Below, piece after piece: positions 43,942 through 52,811 of a DNA stretch of 64,000 nucleotides. The stretch spans positions 1-64,000 of the forward strand of contig JAEWBO010000033.1 in the NCBI GenBank assembly GCA_023391105.1, in the 5' to 3' direction. This stretch comes from Bacillota bacterium. Lineage in GTDB: Bacteria > Bacillota > Clostridia > Christensenellales > SZUA-584. The notes under the pieces were generated by a model, which had not been told where the DNA came from, ran no database searches, and saw only the letters and a list, made by a program, of their open reading frames with translations. Each line of letters begins with the position of its first letter. Within the stretch, counting starts at the first letter, position 1. A program made the translations under genes and the position numbers.

Positions 43942-44176
43942 AGCCTCGAATGACGAATATATCGTGATGCAAGGAATACAAATTTTTGTAGGGACTATTG
44001 CATTTGTATACCACATGTTGTACAATTCCTTTGACTATTTTATTTGTACATACAGCGGTAAGCACTTGCAGCCAATAACCGCGAAATATGCGTATTCCTT
44101 CATCCGGTCAGCGCTTAAGCGTGCAGCGCGGTGTGTAGAGGGGGCTTAAACGAATTGAAGGGATATGCCAAGGATG
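43942..44176 (+). other. Untranslated stretch after gyrA
   Basis: About 235 bases with no convincing gene before the terminator at 44177. It holds a TTGACT at 44031 without a good -10 partner. It may be a long gyrA 3' end or hold a small RNA; I see no protein-coding signal. Confidence 0.4.
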
Positions 44177-44208
44177 CGGGAGGGGACTTTCGCCTCTCCC
44201 GTATTTTT
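44177..44208 (+). terminator. Strong terminator about 235 bases after gyrA
   Basis: CGGGAGGGG and CCTCTCCCG form a nine-pair stem (one wobble) around a seven-base loop, followed by TATTTTTATT. Confidence 0.85.
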
Positions 44209-44220
44209 ATTACGGGGTCT

Positions 44221-44241
44221 CCGAAAAGCGCAGCTTTTTGG
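44221..44241 (+). repeat. Hairpin related to the one in the gyrBA leader
   Basis: CCGAAAAGC-GCA-GCTTTTTGG pairs over nine bases (one wobble). It is an inverted, near-identical copy of the hairpin at 39219-39241. It covers a TTG at 44238 that would otherwise be a possible start for the next gene. Confidence 0.55.
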
Positions 44242-44261
44242 GTAAGGCAGGGGTAGCCGGT

Positions 44262-45155
44262 TTGAAGTACAAAAGAAGACGCTTGCTGCTTTTTAAGCAA
44301 AAGCATATTAGGATCATTATAGGTATCGCGATCGCGCTTGCGATTATTGCGATCTTTTACTTTATCTTATCAGCCACAGGACATGAAGCCAAAAAACAAA
44401 GTGCCGTGAACGATGTGAAATCCATGGGGCTTATTAATATTGGGCTTCGTGGAGATTTGGGAAAGCTCTGCACATACGATGAGCAAACGGGTCAGTTTGA
44501 AGGCTTTGAAAAGGATGTTGCGGATGAGATTGTCAGCCGTCTGTTCGGCGACGATATCTTGGTCAATTATATTTTGGTCAATACCGAGACGCGCAGCGCA
44601 TACTTGCGGCGTGGCGATGTCGATATGTCGCTGGGGGCCGCAGCAGATATGGATGAAAAAGGAATCACATATTCAGCCACATACTTTTCCGAAGGCTCTG
44701 CGTTTCTTGTAATAGAGGAAAATATAAAGAGAATGGAAGAGCTGTCGGGCGGCAGAATCGGAGTTGTTTATGGCACGATGCACGCGCAGAAAAGCGAGGA
44801 TAACGAAGACGATAAAGACGCAACACTCATGTCCGATTACTTAAAAATTCTCGAGATTGAAGCAGAAGTCAAAGAGTTTGCTTCCTATCCCGAAGCCATA
44901 CAGGCGCTGCGGGACGGCTTTGTTAGTGCGGTGTGCGCTAGCGAAACAGCGCTTACACAGTTTGGTATGACGGGGATGCTGCTTCTGCCTGAGCGCTTTA
45001 TGCCAAGCGATTATCGCGTCTGCATAAGCAATTCACTTGGCTTGTTTTCGGAGGCTGTGGATGATGTCATCGCAGCCATGAAGCAGGACGGCACGCTGGG
45101 TGCGCTGGTGCAAAAATGGGATTTGGTTAATTACCAAGAGCTTGAAGAACAATAA
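44262..45155 (+). CDS. Membrane-anchored extracellular solute-binding protein, family 3
   Basis: A 297-residue protein: a basic start (KYKRRRLLLFKQKH), one membrane helix at about residues 17-37, then a type 3 periplasmic-binding fold (LINIGLRGDLGKLCTYDEQTGQFEGFEKDVADEIVSRLFG; RRGDVDMSLGAAADMDEKG; GVVYGTMHAQK). Such proteins usually bind amino acids. No permease or ATPase gene is adjacent, so it may be a sensor or an orphan receptor. The TTG at 44262 is chosen because AGGGG lies eight bases before it. NadE follows after 28 bp. Confidence 0.82.
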   Translation: MKYKRRRLLLFKQKHIRIIIGIAIALAIIAIFYFILSATGHEAKKQSAVNDVKSMGLINIGLRGDLGKLCTYDEQTGQFEGFEKDVADEIVSRLFGDDILVNYILVNTETRSAYLRRGDVDMSLGAAADMDEKGITYSATYFSEGSAFLVIEENIKRMEELSGGRIGVVYGTMHAQKSEDNEDDKDATLMSDYLKILEIEAEVKEFASYPEAIQALRDGFVSAVCASETALTQFGMTGMLLLPERFMPSDYRVCISNSLGLFSEAVDDVIAAMKQDGTLGALVQKWDLVNYQELEEQ

Positions 45156-45183
45156 TGAAAAAGTTTATATAACGGAGGATCAA

Positions 45184-47088
45184 ATGAATACGGGACTCGT
45201 GAGAGTGGCTGCGGCCGTACCGACAATCGCTGTGGGGAATATAAAAAAGAATAAGGCATGTATCGCGGCGATGATAGGCGAGGCGGAGGAAAAGGGCGCG
45301 TCTGTCGTGGCGTTTCCTGAGCTTTGCATCACGTCTTATACCCTTGGCGATCTTTTTCGGCAAAGAAGCTTGCTTGAGCAGAGTGAAAAATACTTAGCTG
45401 AGCTGCTTGAGGAAACCAAAAGCTTAAAGCTGCTCGTTATTGTGGGCATGCCGGTGTCCGTCAACGATAAGCTTTACAATACGGCTATCGTCTTTCAGTC
45501 AGGCAAGCTTTTGGGTGTGGTTCCCAAAGCATACATACCCAACTATTCGGAATATTATGAACAACGCTGGTTTGCGTCGGGTCTCGATACAGCCGTTCAA
45601 ACGATACATCTGGCGGGTCAGAAGGTGCCATTTGGCTGCGACCTGCTTTTTGAATGTGAATGCATTCCGACGCTTGTGCTCGGCGTTGAGCTATGTGAAG
45701 ATCTTTGGGTGCCGTTTCCGCCGCATGGCTATCAGGCCATGGCGGGTGCAACGCTGTTTGTCAACATTTCCGCAAGCAACGAGCTTGCAGGAAAAAGCGA
45801 CTACCGTGAAGAGATGATCAAGCATCAGTCGGGTCGCTTTGTAGGCGGTTATGTTTATGTATCCGCAGGACCCGGCGAATCTACGACAGACACCGTGTTT
45901 GGCGGACATGCCGTGATTGCCGAAAACGGGTATCTCATCGAGCGATCCAAGCGGTTCTCATTTGATGCACACATGACGCTCACTGAAATCGATCTTCACC
46001 GGCTGTCCCACGATCGCATACTCAAAAATACATTTACCTCCATGGAAAATAACCATCCCTATCGCCGCATCCCGTTTTTCGCAAAGGATGCCCATTTAAA
46101 GTTTAGAAAATTGGAAAAAATGCCGTTTGTACCGGCCGACAAAACAACACGGGACACGCGCTGCGGAGAGGTTTTTAATATTCAGGTGACCGCGCTGGAA
46201 AGGCGCCTTAAGCATACAGGCTCAAAACATATGGTTATCGGCGTATCGGGCGGCTTGGATTCAGCATTGGCACTCATGGTAGCCAGCGAAGCAGCGATCC
46301 GCGCAGGTCTAAAAAAAGATGCTGTGATTGGTGTGGTAATGCCGGGCTTTGGCAGCACCGATGCGACACAGGAGCTCGCCAGGCGGCTAGTGGCTGCTGT
46401 AGGCGCGACGCTCAAGGAAATCAGCATCGTGGATGCGGTAAAATCACATCTTAAGGATTTGGGACACGACGGGCAGGCCGATGTAACGTATGAAAACGCG
46501 CAGGCCAGAGAGCGCACTCAGATACTGATGGATATTGCCAATCAATACGGTGGTATCGTCGTGGGCACAGGCGATTTATCCGAGCTGGCTCTTGGTTTCT
46601 GTACCTATGCGGGTGATCAGATATCGATGTACGGCGTGAATGCGGGCGTGGCCAAAACGCTGATTAAGGAAATTGTGCTTTACGTGGCAAGGGACGACAA
46701 GAAATTGAGCTCGATTATTAGGGAGATTGTATCTATTCCGCCATCTCCTGAGCTGCTGCCGCCCAGTCAGGGCAGCGAGCGGCAGGATACGCAAAAACAG
46801 ATCGGCCCGTATGATTTAAACGACTTTTTTATGTATTATATACTGCGGTTTCAGATGACCCCTAAGAAAATTCTATTACTCGCCACACATGTGTTCGATG
46901 AATATACGCCTGAGCAGATCAAAGAGCAGCTCAGGAAATTTTATAAACGCTTTATTGCCTCGCAGTTTAAACGCTCGTGTATGCCAGACGGCCCCAAGGT
47001 GGGCAGCGTGTCATTATCACCGCGCGGTGACTGGCGGATGCCCTCGGACGCGGAAGCAGATATGTGGCTAGCTGAGCTTGATGATTAA
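45184..47088 (+). CDS. nadE: Glutamine-dependent NAD+ synthetase
   Basis: Final step of NAD synthesis, amidating nicotinic acid adenine dinucleotide with ammonia from glutamine. The 634-residue protein has an N-terminal nitrilase-type glutaminase domain (catalytic Glu in FPELC, Lys in PKAYIPNYSEYYE, Cys in VELCEDLW) and a C-terminal synthetase domain with the PP-loop GVSGGLDSALAL and GTGDLSELALGFCTY. The ATG follows CGGAGG. The frame upstream overlaps the preceding gene and is rejected. Confidence 0.95.
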   Translation: MNTGLVRVAAAVPTIAVGNIKKNKACIAAMIGEAEEKGASVVAFPELCITSYTLGDLFRQRSLLEQSEKYLAELLEETKSLKLLVIVGMPVSVNDKLYNTAIVFQSGKLLGVVPKAYIPNYSEYYEQRWFASGLDTAVQTIHLAGQKVPFGCDLLFECECIPTLVLGVELCEDLWVPFPPHGYQAMAGATLFVNISASNELAGKSDYREEMIKHQSGRFVGGYVYVSAGPGESTTDTVFGGHAVIAENGYLIERSKRFSFDAHMTLTEIDLHRLSHDRILKNTFTSMENNHPYRRIPFFAKDAHLKFRKLEKMPFVPADKTTRDTRCGEVFNIQVTALERRLKHTGSKHMVIGVSGGLDSALALMVASEAAIRAGLKKDAVIGVVMPGFGSTDATQELARRLVAAVGATLKEISIVDAVKSHLKDLGHDGQADVTYENAQARERTQILMDIANQYGGIVVGTGDLSELALGFCTYAGDQISMYGVNAGVAKTLIKEIVLYVARDDKKLSSIIREIVSIPPSPELLPPSQGSERQDTQKQIGPYDLNDFFMYYILRFQMTPKKILLLATHVFDEYTPEQIKEQLRKFYKRFIASQFKRSCMPDGPKVGSVSLSPRGDWRMPSDAEADMWLAELDD

Positions 47089-47116
47089 AAAACGATTCTC
47101 AGGAAAGGAAGACAGC

Positions 47117-48484
47117 ATGCATTTTGACATTGACAAGAGAGACGGAAAGCTCATCCTGGAAAACTTGCGTTGTGACTGCGCGTATAATCATAATATCCCC
47201 GAAATGGACATCTATATCAAATCCGGTTTAATCGAAACCTGCGCAGATTGTATCAAAGAGAGCGCTCTTGGCAGCAATGTGCTGCTTATAGCTGATAAAA
47301 CGACCTATGCAGTGGCCGGAGAAAAGGTGAAGCAGAACCTCACAAAGGCTGGGCTAGACTGCCGCGTATGCATATTGCCGGGTGAGCATGTGGAGCCGAC
47401 GCCGGAAATGGCTGATTTAATTGTCGCACAGGTTGATAACAATACAGATTTTATGCTGGCTGTGGGCTCGGGTGTGGTGACCGATCTCACGAGACGCAGC
47501 GCGTTTTTGGCGGGGAAGCCTTTCGCGGCTTTTGGAACCGCCGCGTCGATGGACGGATATACGTCCATCACATCATCGATGATGATAAACAAAATGAAGA
47601 TTTCTATGTACGGAAACGCCGCAAGGCTGCTGATGTTCGACCCGGAGATTCTTGCCACCGCACCGCTGCTTATGCAAGCTTCGGGTGTTGGCGACATGCT
47701 TGCCAAGTATGGCGTATTGGTGGATTGGAAGCTGGGCAGCGTGGTGACCGGCGAGCCATTTTGCCCGCTATGTGAAGAGCTGCTGCTGATGGGGCTCAAC
47801 ACATGCTCATCGCACATCGAAGACATTATTGCCCGTAAAGAAACGGGTATGGAAGCGCTTATTGAGGCGCTTGTCTATGCGGGACTTACGGTGCTGATTG
47901 TGAAAAATACCCGACCCGTTGCGTCAGTTGAGCATAACATGGCGCATTACTGGGATATGATGCATGTCGCATATGGCGGCGAGCCGGTTCCGTCACATGG
48001 CATTTGCGTCGGAATCGGCTTTATCTATTGCTTGCTTTTTCACGATATGTTAAAAAACGCCGATCTATCTTTGATCGATAAGGAGAAAATAAAAGCGAAG
48101 CGCATGACAAAGCAGCAAAAGAAGGAATACATTTTTGACTGCTATCCGCCGGGCGGAGGCCAGGAGATCATTCAAGACAATGTCGACTGGTACATTGATT
48201 GGCCGGAGAATGAAAAGAGAATTGATGCGCTGACCGCGTATCATACCCAATATGTAAAGGATTCAGAAATTCTGCCCGATTACCGAAAAATGATCACGTC
48301 TTTTAAGCGCTTCGGTGCGCCCACGAGCGCCACAAAGGTAGGAATATCAAAAGACAGACTAAAAAACGCGTTGCTGTGTACCAAGGACTTTCGCAAACGC
48401 TATTCCATTGCACAGGCGCTCTCAGAGCTGGGTATGCTCGAGGAATGCACTCAAAGGGTGCTGGAAATAGAAAGCAACCTATAA
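47117..48484 (+). CDS. sn-Glycerol-1-phosphate dehydrogenase (AraM/EgsA-like)
   Basis: A 455-residue member of the iron-containing alcohol dehydrogenase superfamily, closest by eye to AraM/EgsA. It should reduce dihydroxyacetone phosphate to sn-glycerol-1-phosphate, the enantiomer used in archaeal lipids and, in Bacillus, in heptaprenylglyceryl phosphate. Motifs are AVGSGVVTDLTRR, AFGTAASMDGYTS, and metal-ligand regions around SGVGDMLAKYG, VASVEHNMAHYWDM and PSHGICVGIG. The ATG at 47117 follows GGAAAGGAAG. Located 28 bp after nadE, perhaps only by convenience. No PcrB homologue is in this window. Confidence 0.82.
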   Translation: MHFDIDKRDGKLILENLRCDCAYNHNIPEMDIYIKSGLIETCADCIKESALGSNVLLIADKTTYAVAGEKVKQNLTKAGLDCRVCILPGEHVEPTPEMADLIVAQVDNNTDFMLAVGSGVVTDLTRRSAFLAGKPFAAFGTAASMDGYTSITSSMMINKMKISMYGNAARLLMFDPEILATAPLLMQASGVGDMLAKYGVLVDWKLGSVVTGEPFCPLCEELLLMGLNTCSSHIEDIIARKETGMEALIEALVYAGLTVLIVKNTRPVASVEHNMAHYWDMMHVAYGGEPVPSHGICVGIGFIYCLLFHDMLKNADLSLIDKEKIKAKRMTKQQKKEYIFDCYPPGGGQEIIQDNVDWYIDWPENEKRIDALTAYHTQYVKDSEILPDYRKMITSFKRFGAPTSATKVGISKDRLKNALLCTKDFRKRYSIAQALSELGMLEECTQRVLEIESNL

Positions 48485-48503
48485 TTAAGTCTATTGTTAA
48501 AGA

Positions 48504-48537
48504 AAAACCCCGCTGAAGTAAGTATCAGCGGGGTTTT
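48504..48537. terminator. Bidirectional terminator
   Basis: AAAACCCCGCTGA pairs with TCAGCGGGGTTTT (48525-48537). It lies between the convergent araM-like and LCP genes. Confidence 0.92.
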
Positions 48538-48550
48538 GTGTACGCTTGTG

Positions 48551-49699
48551 TTAAACTTCCGTGTAATAGATGCTAAGCAGCATTTCCAAGGTGGCCGCTT
48601 CATCCGTGACCACGACGCTGGATCCGTCTACCATTTTGCTTTCGCCCGGAATTGTCAACTGCTGAATTGCATCGATATTCACACCGTTCAATATTTTCGC
48701 AAAATCCAGCGCTTGATCAATGGACAAATCGGTTTTGCCGAACTCCGAGAACTCATCCCAAAGCTTTGTTACGGCATCCACCGCACCCATGCTTTTGATC
48801 TTCTTGGCGAGTGCGATCATAAAGGTACGCTGATGGCTTGTCCGGCCAAAATCTGATCCATCTGAATCGTGGCGATTACGCAGGTATTCTTCGGCGTTTG
48901 AACCTTTCAGCGTAACAGTCTTGCCTTTACTACCAACGTTGGGAATGGATTGATCCAAAGTGACTTCGACGCCGTCCACTGCTTTTGCAATCTTTGTGAT
49001 ACCGTCCATATCGATGCTTGCGTAGAATGGAATCGGAATATCCAGAGTAAAGTCAAGCGGCGTCTGCAAATCGCATTCGCGCTCAAGGAATTTTTGCAGA
49101 CAGGCCTTGGAATTAGACGCACCGTATTTTCTGGGGCCGCCTCCATAGGAATAGGCAGCATTGAGCTTTTCTTTGACCGTCTTTTCAATCGATCCGTCTT
49201 TGCCGATCTTATAGACATCCGTGTAGGTGTCGCGCGGTACCGAGAGCAGTGTGGCCGTTTTGCTGGCTGTGTCGACCGCGCAGACCATTATCATATCGCT
49301 GCGGTAGCCCATCTGCTGCGCTTCACGTTCATCGTTTGAGTCTATACCTAGGAACAAAAGATTGACGATGGCATCATTCTTTTTATATGTTTTGCCATTG
49401 TAGGTAATGACCTCGTTTTGATGCGTCTGAACCGGAGCATCGATGATATTATTCTCATTGTCACTGTCGCCGTCGATATTCGCTGCCGGCTGAGAAGCCA
49501 CGAACAGAGAGCCGTAATCGTCATTCGTGAGCTTGACAACTAATAATATCGCGACGACTATGAATACTGCAACTAGCGTTCCAAGAACGCCGAGCAGAAT
49601 TTTCAGCTTTTTGCTGTGAACATTCCGACCTTTTCTGGCATTTCCGTTTGTGGCTTTTCTGCCATTTCTATTGGCAGTACCATATCCTTTTACTTGCAA
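48551..49699 (-). CDS. LytR-CpsA-Psr (LCP) family cell-wall polymer ligase
   Basis: A 382-residue membrane protein that should attach teichoic acid, polysaccharide or another anionic polymer to peptidoglycan. A basic N-terminus leads to one membrane helix at about residues 33-55; the LCP domain follows, with LLFLGIDSN, RSDMIMVCAVD, SVPRDTYTDV and RNRHDSDGSDFGRTSHQR (the Arg and Asp residues bind the polyprenyl pyrophosphate). A TTG at 49699 is the start, eight bases after GGAG. It is 57 bp downstream of mreB on the same strand. Confidence 0.93.
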   Translation of the reverse strand: MQVKGYGTANRNGRKATNGNARKGRNVHSKKLKILLGVLGTLVAVFIVVAILLVVKLTNDDYGSLFVASQPAANIDGDSDNENNIIDAPVQTHQNEVITYNGKTYKKNDAIVNLLFLGIDSNDEREAQQMGYRSDMIMVCAVDTASKTATLLSVPRDTYTDVYKIGKDGSIEKTVKEKLNAAYSYGGGPRKYGASNSKACLQKFLERECDLQTPLDFTLDIPIPFYASIDMDGITKIAKAVDGVEVTLDQSIPNVGSKGKTVTLKGSNAEEYLRNRHDSDGSDFGRTSHQRTFMIALAKKIKSMGAVDAVTKLWDEFSEFGKTDLSIDQALDFAKILNGVNIDAIQQLTIPGESKMVDGSSVVVTDEAATLEMLLSIYYTEV

Positions 49700-49756
49700 G
49701 TTATATTCTCCTCATCGCTTGATTTCCACCACCATGCGATATACTAAGATGAATAA

Positions 49757-50800
49757 TTAATAGTTGTTGTAATAGTCGCCTTTCCGGTAGTCGTAAACGG
49801 TTCCGTTGGCATAGAAGGCCACGTTATCGAGCGCAAGCCCGGTGCCGATCGCCACGCAGGAAATTGCATCCTCAGCGACATAACAGGGGATCCCTGTTTT
49901 TTCGCTGAGCAGCCTGTCAAGTCCATACAGCAGCGCGCCGCCGCCCGTCATGCAGATGCCGTTTTCGGCGATATCCGAGGAAAGCTCCGGCGGAACACGC
50001 TCCAAAACACCATGCAATGTTTCCATCATTGTGTTCAGCGGTTCTTCGAGAGCTTCAATCGTTTCGTTTGAGCTGATGGTAACCACCTTGGGCAGTCCGG
50101 AGATCAAATTGCGGCCTGCAACCTCCATGTATATCTGTTCCTTACGGGGAAAAGCAGAACCGATGTTGATCTTTATTTCTTCAGCCGTTCTTTCACCGAT
50201 AAGCATGTTATGTTTCTTTTTCATATAACGGATGAGGGCGTCATCGAATTTGTCACCGGCGACCTTGACTGAATCGCTCAGAACGATGCCGCCAAGAGAA
50301 ATGACCGCGATATCGGTCGTGCCGCCGCCTATGTCGATCACCATATTGCCAAAAGGCGCTGAAATATCGATACCGGCACCGATGGCTGCGGCCATAGGCT
50401 CTTCAATAAGCCCCGTGTGACGTGCGCCGGCTTCCTCCGTGGCTTCTATTACGCTGCGTCGTTCAACTTCCGTGACACCCGAAGGCACACAGACGACGAC
50501 ACGCGGCTTAAAGAAAAGCCTGCGGCCGATGACTTTGCGCAGGAAATAACGCAGCATTCTTTCGGTATCGTGAAAGTTGGAAATCACGCCGTTGCGCAAA
50601 GGACGCACCGCGACGATATTGCCGGGTGTTCTGCCAAGCATGATGCGCGCTTCTTCACCGATAGCGATGACCTCACCCGTGGTTCTGTTAACAGCGACCA
50701 CAGAAGGCTCGCGGAGCACAATCCCTTTGCCCTTCACATAGACGAGAACGCTTGCTGTTCCGAGATCAATTCCGATGTCGTTAAATTCAAACAAGGCCAT
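49757..50800 (-). CDS. mreB: Rod-shape actin homologue MreB/Mbl
   Basis: Bacterial actin that guides the side-wall elongation machinery. The 347-residue protein has the actin-fold motifs GIDLGTASVLVYV, VIDIGGGTTDIAVISLGG and MTGGGALLYGL and an intact amphipathic start (MALFEFN). A short C-terminal tail (YANGTVYDYRKGDYYNNY) is unusual. mreC and mreD are not next to it, as for Mbl in Bacillus, so this may be the Mbl-type paralogue. AAGGGG precedes the ATG. Confidence 0.94.
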   Translation of the reverse strand: MALFEFNDIGIDLGTASVLVYVKGKGIVLREPSVVAVNRTTGEVIAIGEEARIMLGRTPGNIVAVRPLRNGVISNFHDTERMLRYFLRKVIGRRLFFKPRVVVCVPSGVTEVERRSVIEATEEAGARHTGLIEEPMAAAIGAGIDISAPFGNMVIDIGGGTTDIAVISLGGIVLSDSVKVAGDKFDDALIRYMKKKHNMLIGERTAEEIKINIGSAFPRKEQIYMEVAGRNLISGLPKVVTISSNETIEALEEPLNTMMETLHGVLERVPPELSSDIAENGICMTGGGALLYGLDRLLSEKTGIPCYVAEDAISCVAIGTGLALDNVAFYANGTVYDYRKGDYYNNY

Positions 50801-50916
50801 CTATCATAAACCCCTTTTAAAGTATATTTGCCACTAAAAGTATATACGCATATTAGATAATACTATAATACATGTTTCGACTTTTTTCAACCGGCTTTAT
50901 TAATCTTAACCCAATA

Positions 50917-51867
50917 TCAAACATCTGGCTCGGACTCACGTACCAGTGCGTACAAATCATTTAAAGTATTCACATGAACCGCAGCGCTGCGCAGCTTAGC
51001 AGCGCCGTGCATTCCTTTAAAATACCACGCCGCGTGTTTGCGGATCTGTCGCATGGCCGTTCTTTCGCCTTTAGCCGCACATGCCAAACCTGCCTGCTTT
51101 AATAGCACGGCCATTTTTTCCTGGGGCGTGGCGGGTTTTGATTTTGTACCGTTTAACATCAAACTCTTTATTTCGCGAAAGATAAACGGGTTTCCCAGCG
51201 CACCTCGGGCCACCATCACGGCATCGCAGCCGGTTATGCTCATCATATTGAGGGCATCTCGTGCACAGTAAATATCGCCGTTGCCGATGACCGGTATGGA
51301 GACAGCTTGCTTAACCTGGGTGATGATCTCAAGATCAGCCTTGCCGCTGTAAAATTGCTGCCGGGTACGTCCGTGAATAGTTACTGCGGCTGCCCCCGAC
51401 TGCTCGGCCATACGCGAAAAATCCACTGCGTTTACGCTCGTCTCGTCCCAACCCTTGCGAAATTTCACAGTGACGGGTTTTGATGAGATCTTGGCTGCCG
51501 CCTTTATCAGCAAAGACGCGAGCTGCGGGTTTTTCATGAGCGCTGAGCCCTCGCCGTTAGACGTGATTTTGGGAGCCGGGCAGCCCATATTGATGTCAAA
51601 AAGTGCGATACGATCTGAATGCCGCTCCAGCGGCACTTCAATGCTGCTTTTAAGCGCGTCCACATCGCTTGCGAAAAGCTGTACGCCGAACTCTTTTTCG
51701 TTCTCCGCAAATGCAAGCATGGAAGCCGTTTTGATTGAGCCGTATTTCAGACCCTTGGCGCTCACCATCTCAGTATAGGTAAAATCAGCGCCCTGTTCAA
51801 TTGCAATATGGCGAAACGCCGCGTCGGTTACACCGGCAATGGGCGCCAGATATATGCTGCCTCGCAT
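50917..51867 (-). CDS. dusB: tRNA-dihydrouridine synthase (DusB-type)
   Basis: FMN enzyme that reduces uridines in the tRNA D-loop. The 316-residue protein has LAPIAGVTDAAFR, the catalytic Cys in DINMGCPAPKI, the phosphate-binding IHGRTRQQFYSG and GNGDIY, and a GCDAVMVARGALGNPF segment. Its ATG overlaps the preceding stop as TGATG, so it is translated with the upstream membrane-protein gene. In Bacillota dus, greA and lysS are often neighbours, as they are here. Confidence 0.94.
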   Translation of the reverse strand: MRGSIYLAPIAGVTDAAFRHIAIEQGADFTYTEMVSAKGLKYGSIKTASMLAFAENEKEFGVQLFASDVDALKSSIEVPLERHSDRIALFDINMGCPAPKITSNGEGSALMKNPQLASLLIKAAAKISSKPVTVKFRKGWDETSVNAVDFSRMAEQSGAAAVTIHGRTRQQFYSGKADLEIITQVKQAVSIPVIGNGDIYCARDALNMMSITGCDAVMVARGALGNPFIFREIKSLMLNGTKSKPATPQEKMAVLLKQAGLACAAKGERTAMRQIRKHAAWYFKGMHGAAKLRSAAVHVNTLNDLYALVRESEPDV

Positions 51868-52475
51868 CAGTCTTCGATGATATCCTCCGGATCCTCAGGT
51901 GTGGGCGACGGCGACGGCGATGGCGATGGCGTCGCAGAAGGAGCAGTGGGAGTTGGCTTGGGCAGCATTTCGACGAGATCCATCGAAACAATGCGCCAGC
52001 TATCCTCATAGCGCTTAAGCGTCAAATTGTAGACGCCGTTGTCCCAATACGGCACAGCGATATCAGTTATTTCTTCATCCTCCGGCTCGTCATGTAATTC
52101 GGCTTCTATATCCGAGACCTCTTCGGTAACGCGTAAGGATACGGTGCTCTGCCATGGTAAAACCAAGGACAAACCGATATCCGCTTTATAATCATAGCTG
52201 GAAACATCAAAGGGTTGATAGGCTGTGGAATTAAGCAATGTGTCCTGCTCAAGAAAGCTTTTGGAGAATACCTTGGAAAGCAGCGAAGGATCTTCTCCCT
52301 TTATCACCACTTCAGCACGAACCTGAAGGCCGTCTTTCACAAGCGTTTGTATACTCATGTAATCCAGTGCGGCAAAAAAAGCCAAAACAACGAGGCCGAC
52401 AACAAGACCGCATATAAGCAGCCTTGTGAGAAAGAACCAAAGAAATCGAAGCACGACCCTAACCGATGGCGACAA
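51867..52475 (-). CDS. Membrane-anchored protein of unknown function with Pro/Ser tail
   Basis: A 202-residue protein: one long hydrophobic helix at about residues 12-38, a predicted outside domain with strands (GLQVRAEVVIKGEDPSLLSK, GVYNLTLKRYEDSWRIVSMDLVEML), and a low-complexity tail rich in Pro-Ser repeats before an acidic end (PEDPEDIIED). The start is TTG at 52475, nine bases after AAGGAG. It has its own promoter and is coupled to dusB. No family is recognised; the strand pattern near the end loosely recalls nuclear-transport-factor-like folds. Confidence 0.75.
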   Translation of the reverse strand: MSPSVRVVLRFLWFFLTRLLICGLVVGLVVLAFFAALDYMSIQTLVKDGLQVRAEVVIKGEDPSLLSKVFSKSFLEQDTLLNSTAYQPFDVSSYDYKADIGLSLVLPWQSTVSLRVTEEVSDIEAELHDEPEDEEITDIAVPYWDNGVYNLTLKRYEDSWRIVSMDLVEMLPKPTPTAPSATPSPSPSPSPTPEDPEDIIED

Positions 52476-52500
52476 AACAGATCACTCCTTTTCTTGGTTC

Positions 52501-52529
52501 ATCATATCATAATTGTGTTTTGTCCACAA
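52501..52529 (-). promoter_or_regulatory. Promoter of the membrane protein-dusB operon
   Basis: Minus strand: TTGTGG (52529-52524), 17 bp, TATGAT (52506-52501). Confidence 0.55.
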
Positions 52530-52733
52530 TATAATATCAATTATTGAAATACTGGCTAAAGCGTATTCACCATCGCATGGCGATCCTCGTCTTCGTCATA
52601 TTCAGCGATTCGCGTCTCCATCGTTTTAAACCAAAGGTTTCCTTATAGACTCTAACGGCCGCAAAGATTGCCCGCCCGCTTTTTCAGCTCTTAAAAAGTG
52701 GGTTTATGCCGCTTTCTCTGGACAAGAAAGAAT
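52530..52733. other. Unassigned stretch between lysS terminator and the next promoter
   Basis: About 200 bases without a supported gene. On the minus strand one frame encodes a short run (VYKETFGLKRWRRESLNMTKTRIAMRW) that looks protein-like but has no start or ribosome site; it may be chance or a decayed remnant. Confidence 0.3.
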
Positions 52734-52768
52734 AAAAAACGTCCGGACGATAATCTGTCGCCCGGACG
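52734..52768 (-). terminator. Terminator of greA-lysS
   Basis: On the minus strand CGTCCGGGCGA pairs with TCGTCCGGACG over eleven bases (one wobble), followed by a run of six T, about 43 bases after the lysS stop. Confidence 0.9.
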
Positions 52769-52811
52769 CCTTGTAAAAATATATAAAAGAGCGAAAAACG
52801 CTCAATATACA

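Noticed and set aside
43853..44149. Open frame overlapping the end of gyrA
   Set aside because: Its first part is the shifted gyrA sequence and the rest has no coding character; no ribosome site.
44238..44261. TTG at 44238 as start of the solute-binding protein
   Set aside because: It lies inside a hairpin and lacks a ribosome site, whereas TTG 44262 has AGGGG eight bases before it.
51898..51940. Short tandem repeat of GGCGATGGCGAC type, possible CRISPR or minisatellite
   Set aside because: It is the in-frame coding sequence of the Pro-Ser tail in the 51867 gene; no spacer-repeat structure.
52549..52611. Minus-strand 21-codon frame METRIAEYDEDEDRHAMVNTL
   Set aside because: No ribosome site or promoter placed for it, and no recognisable family.
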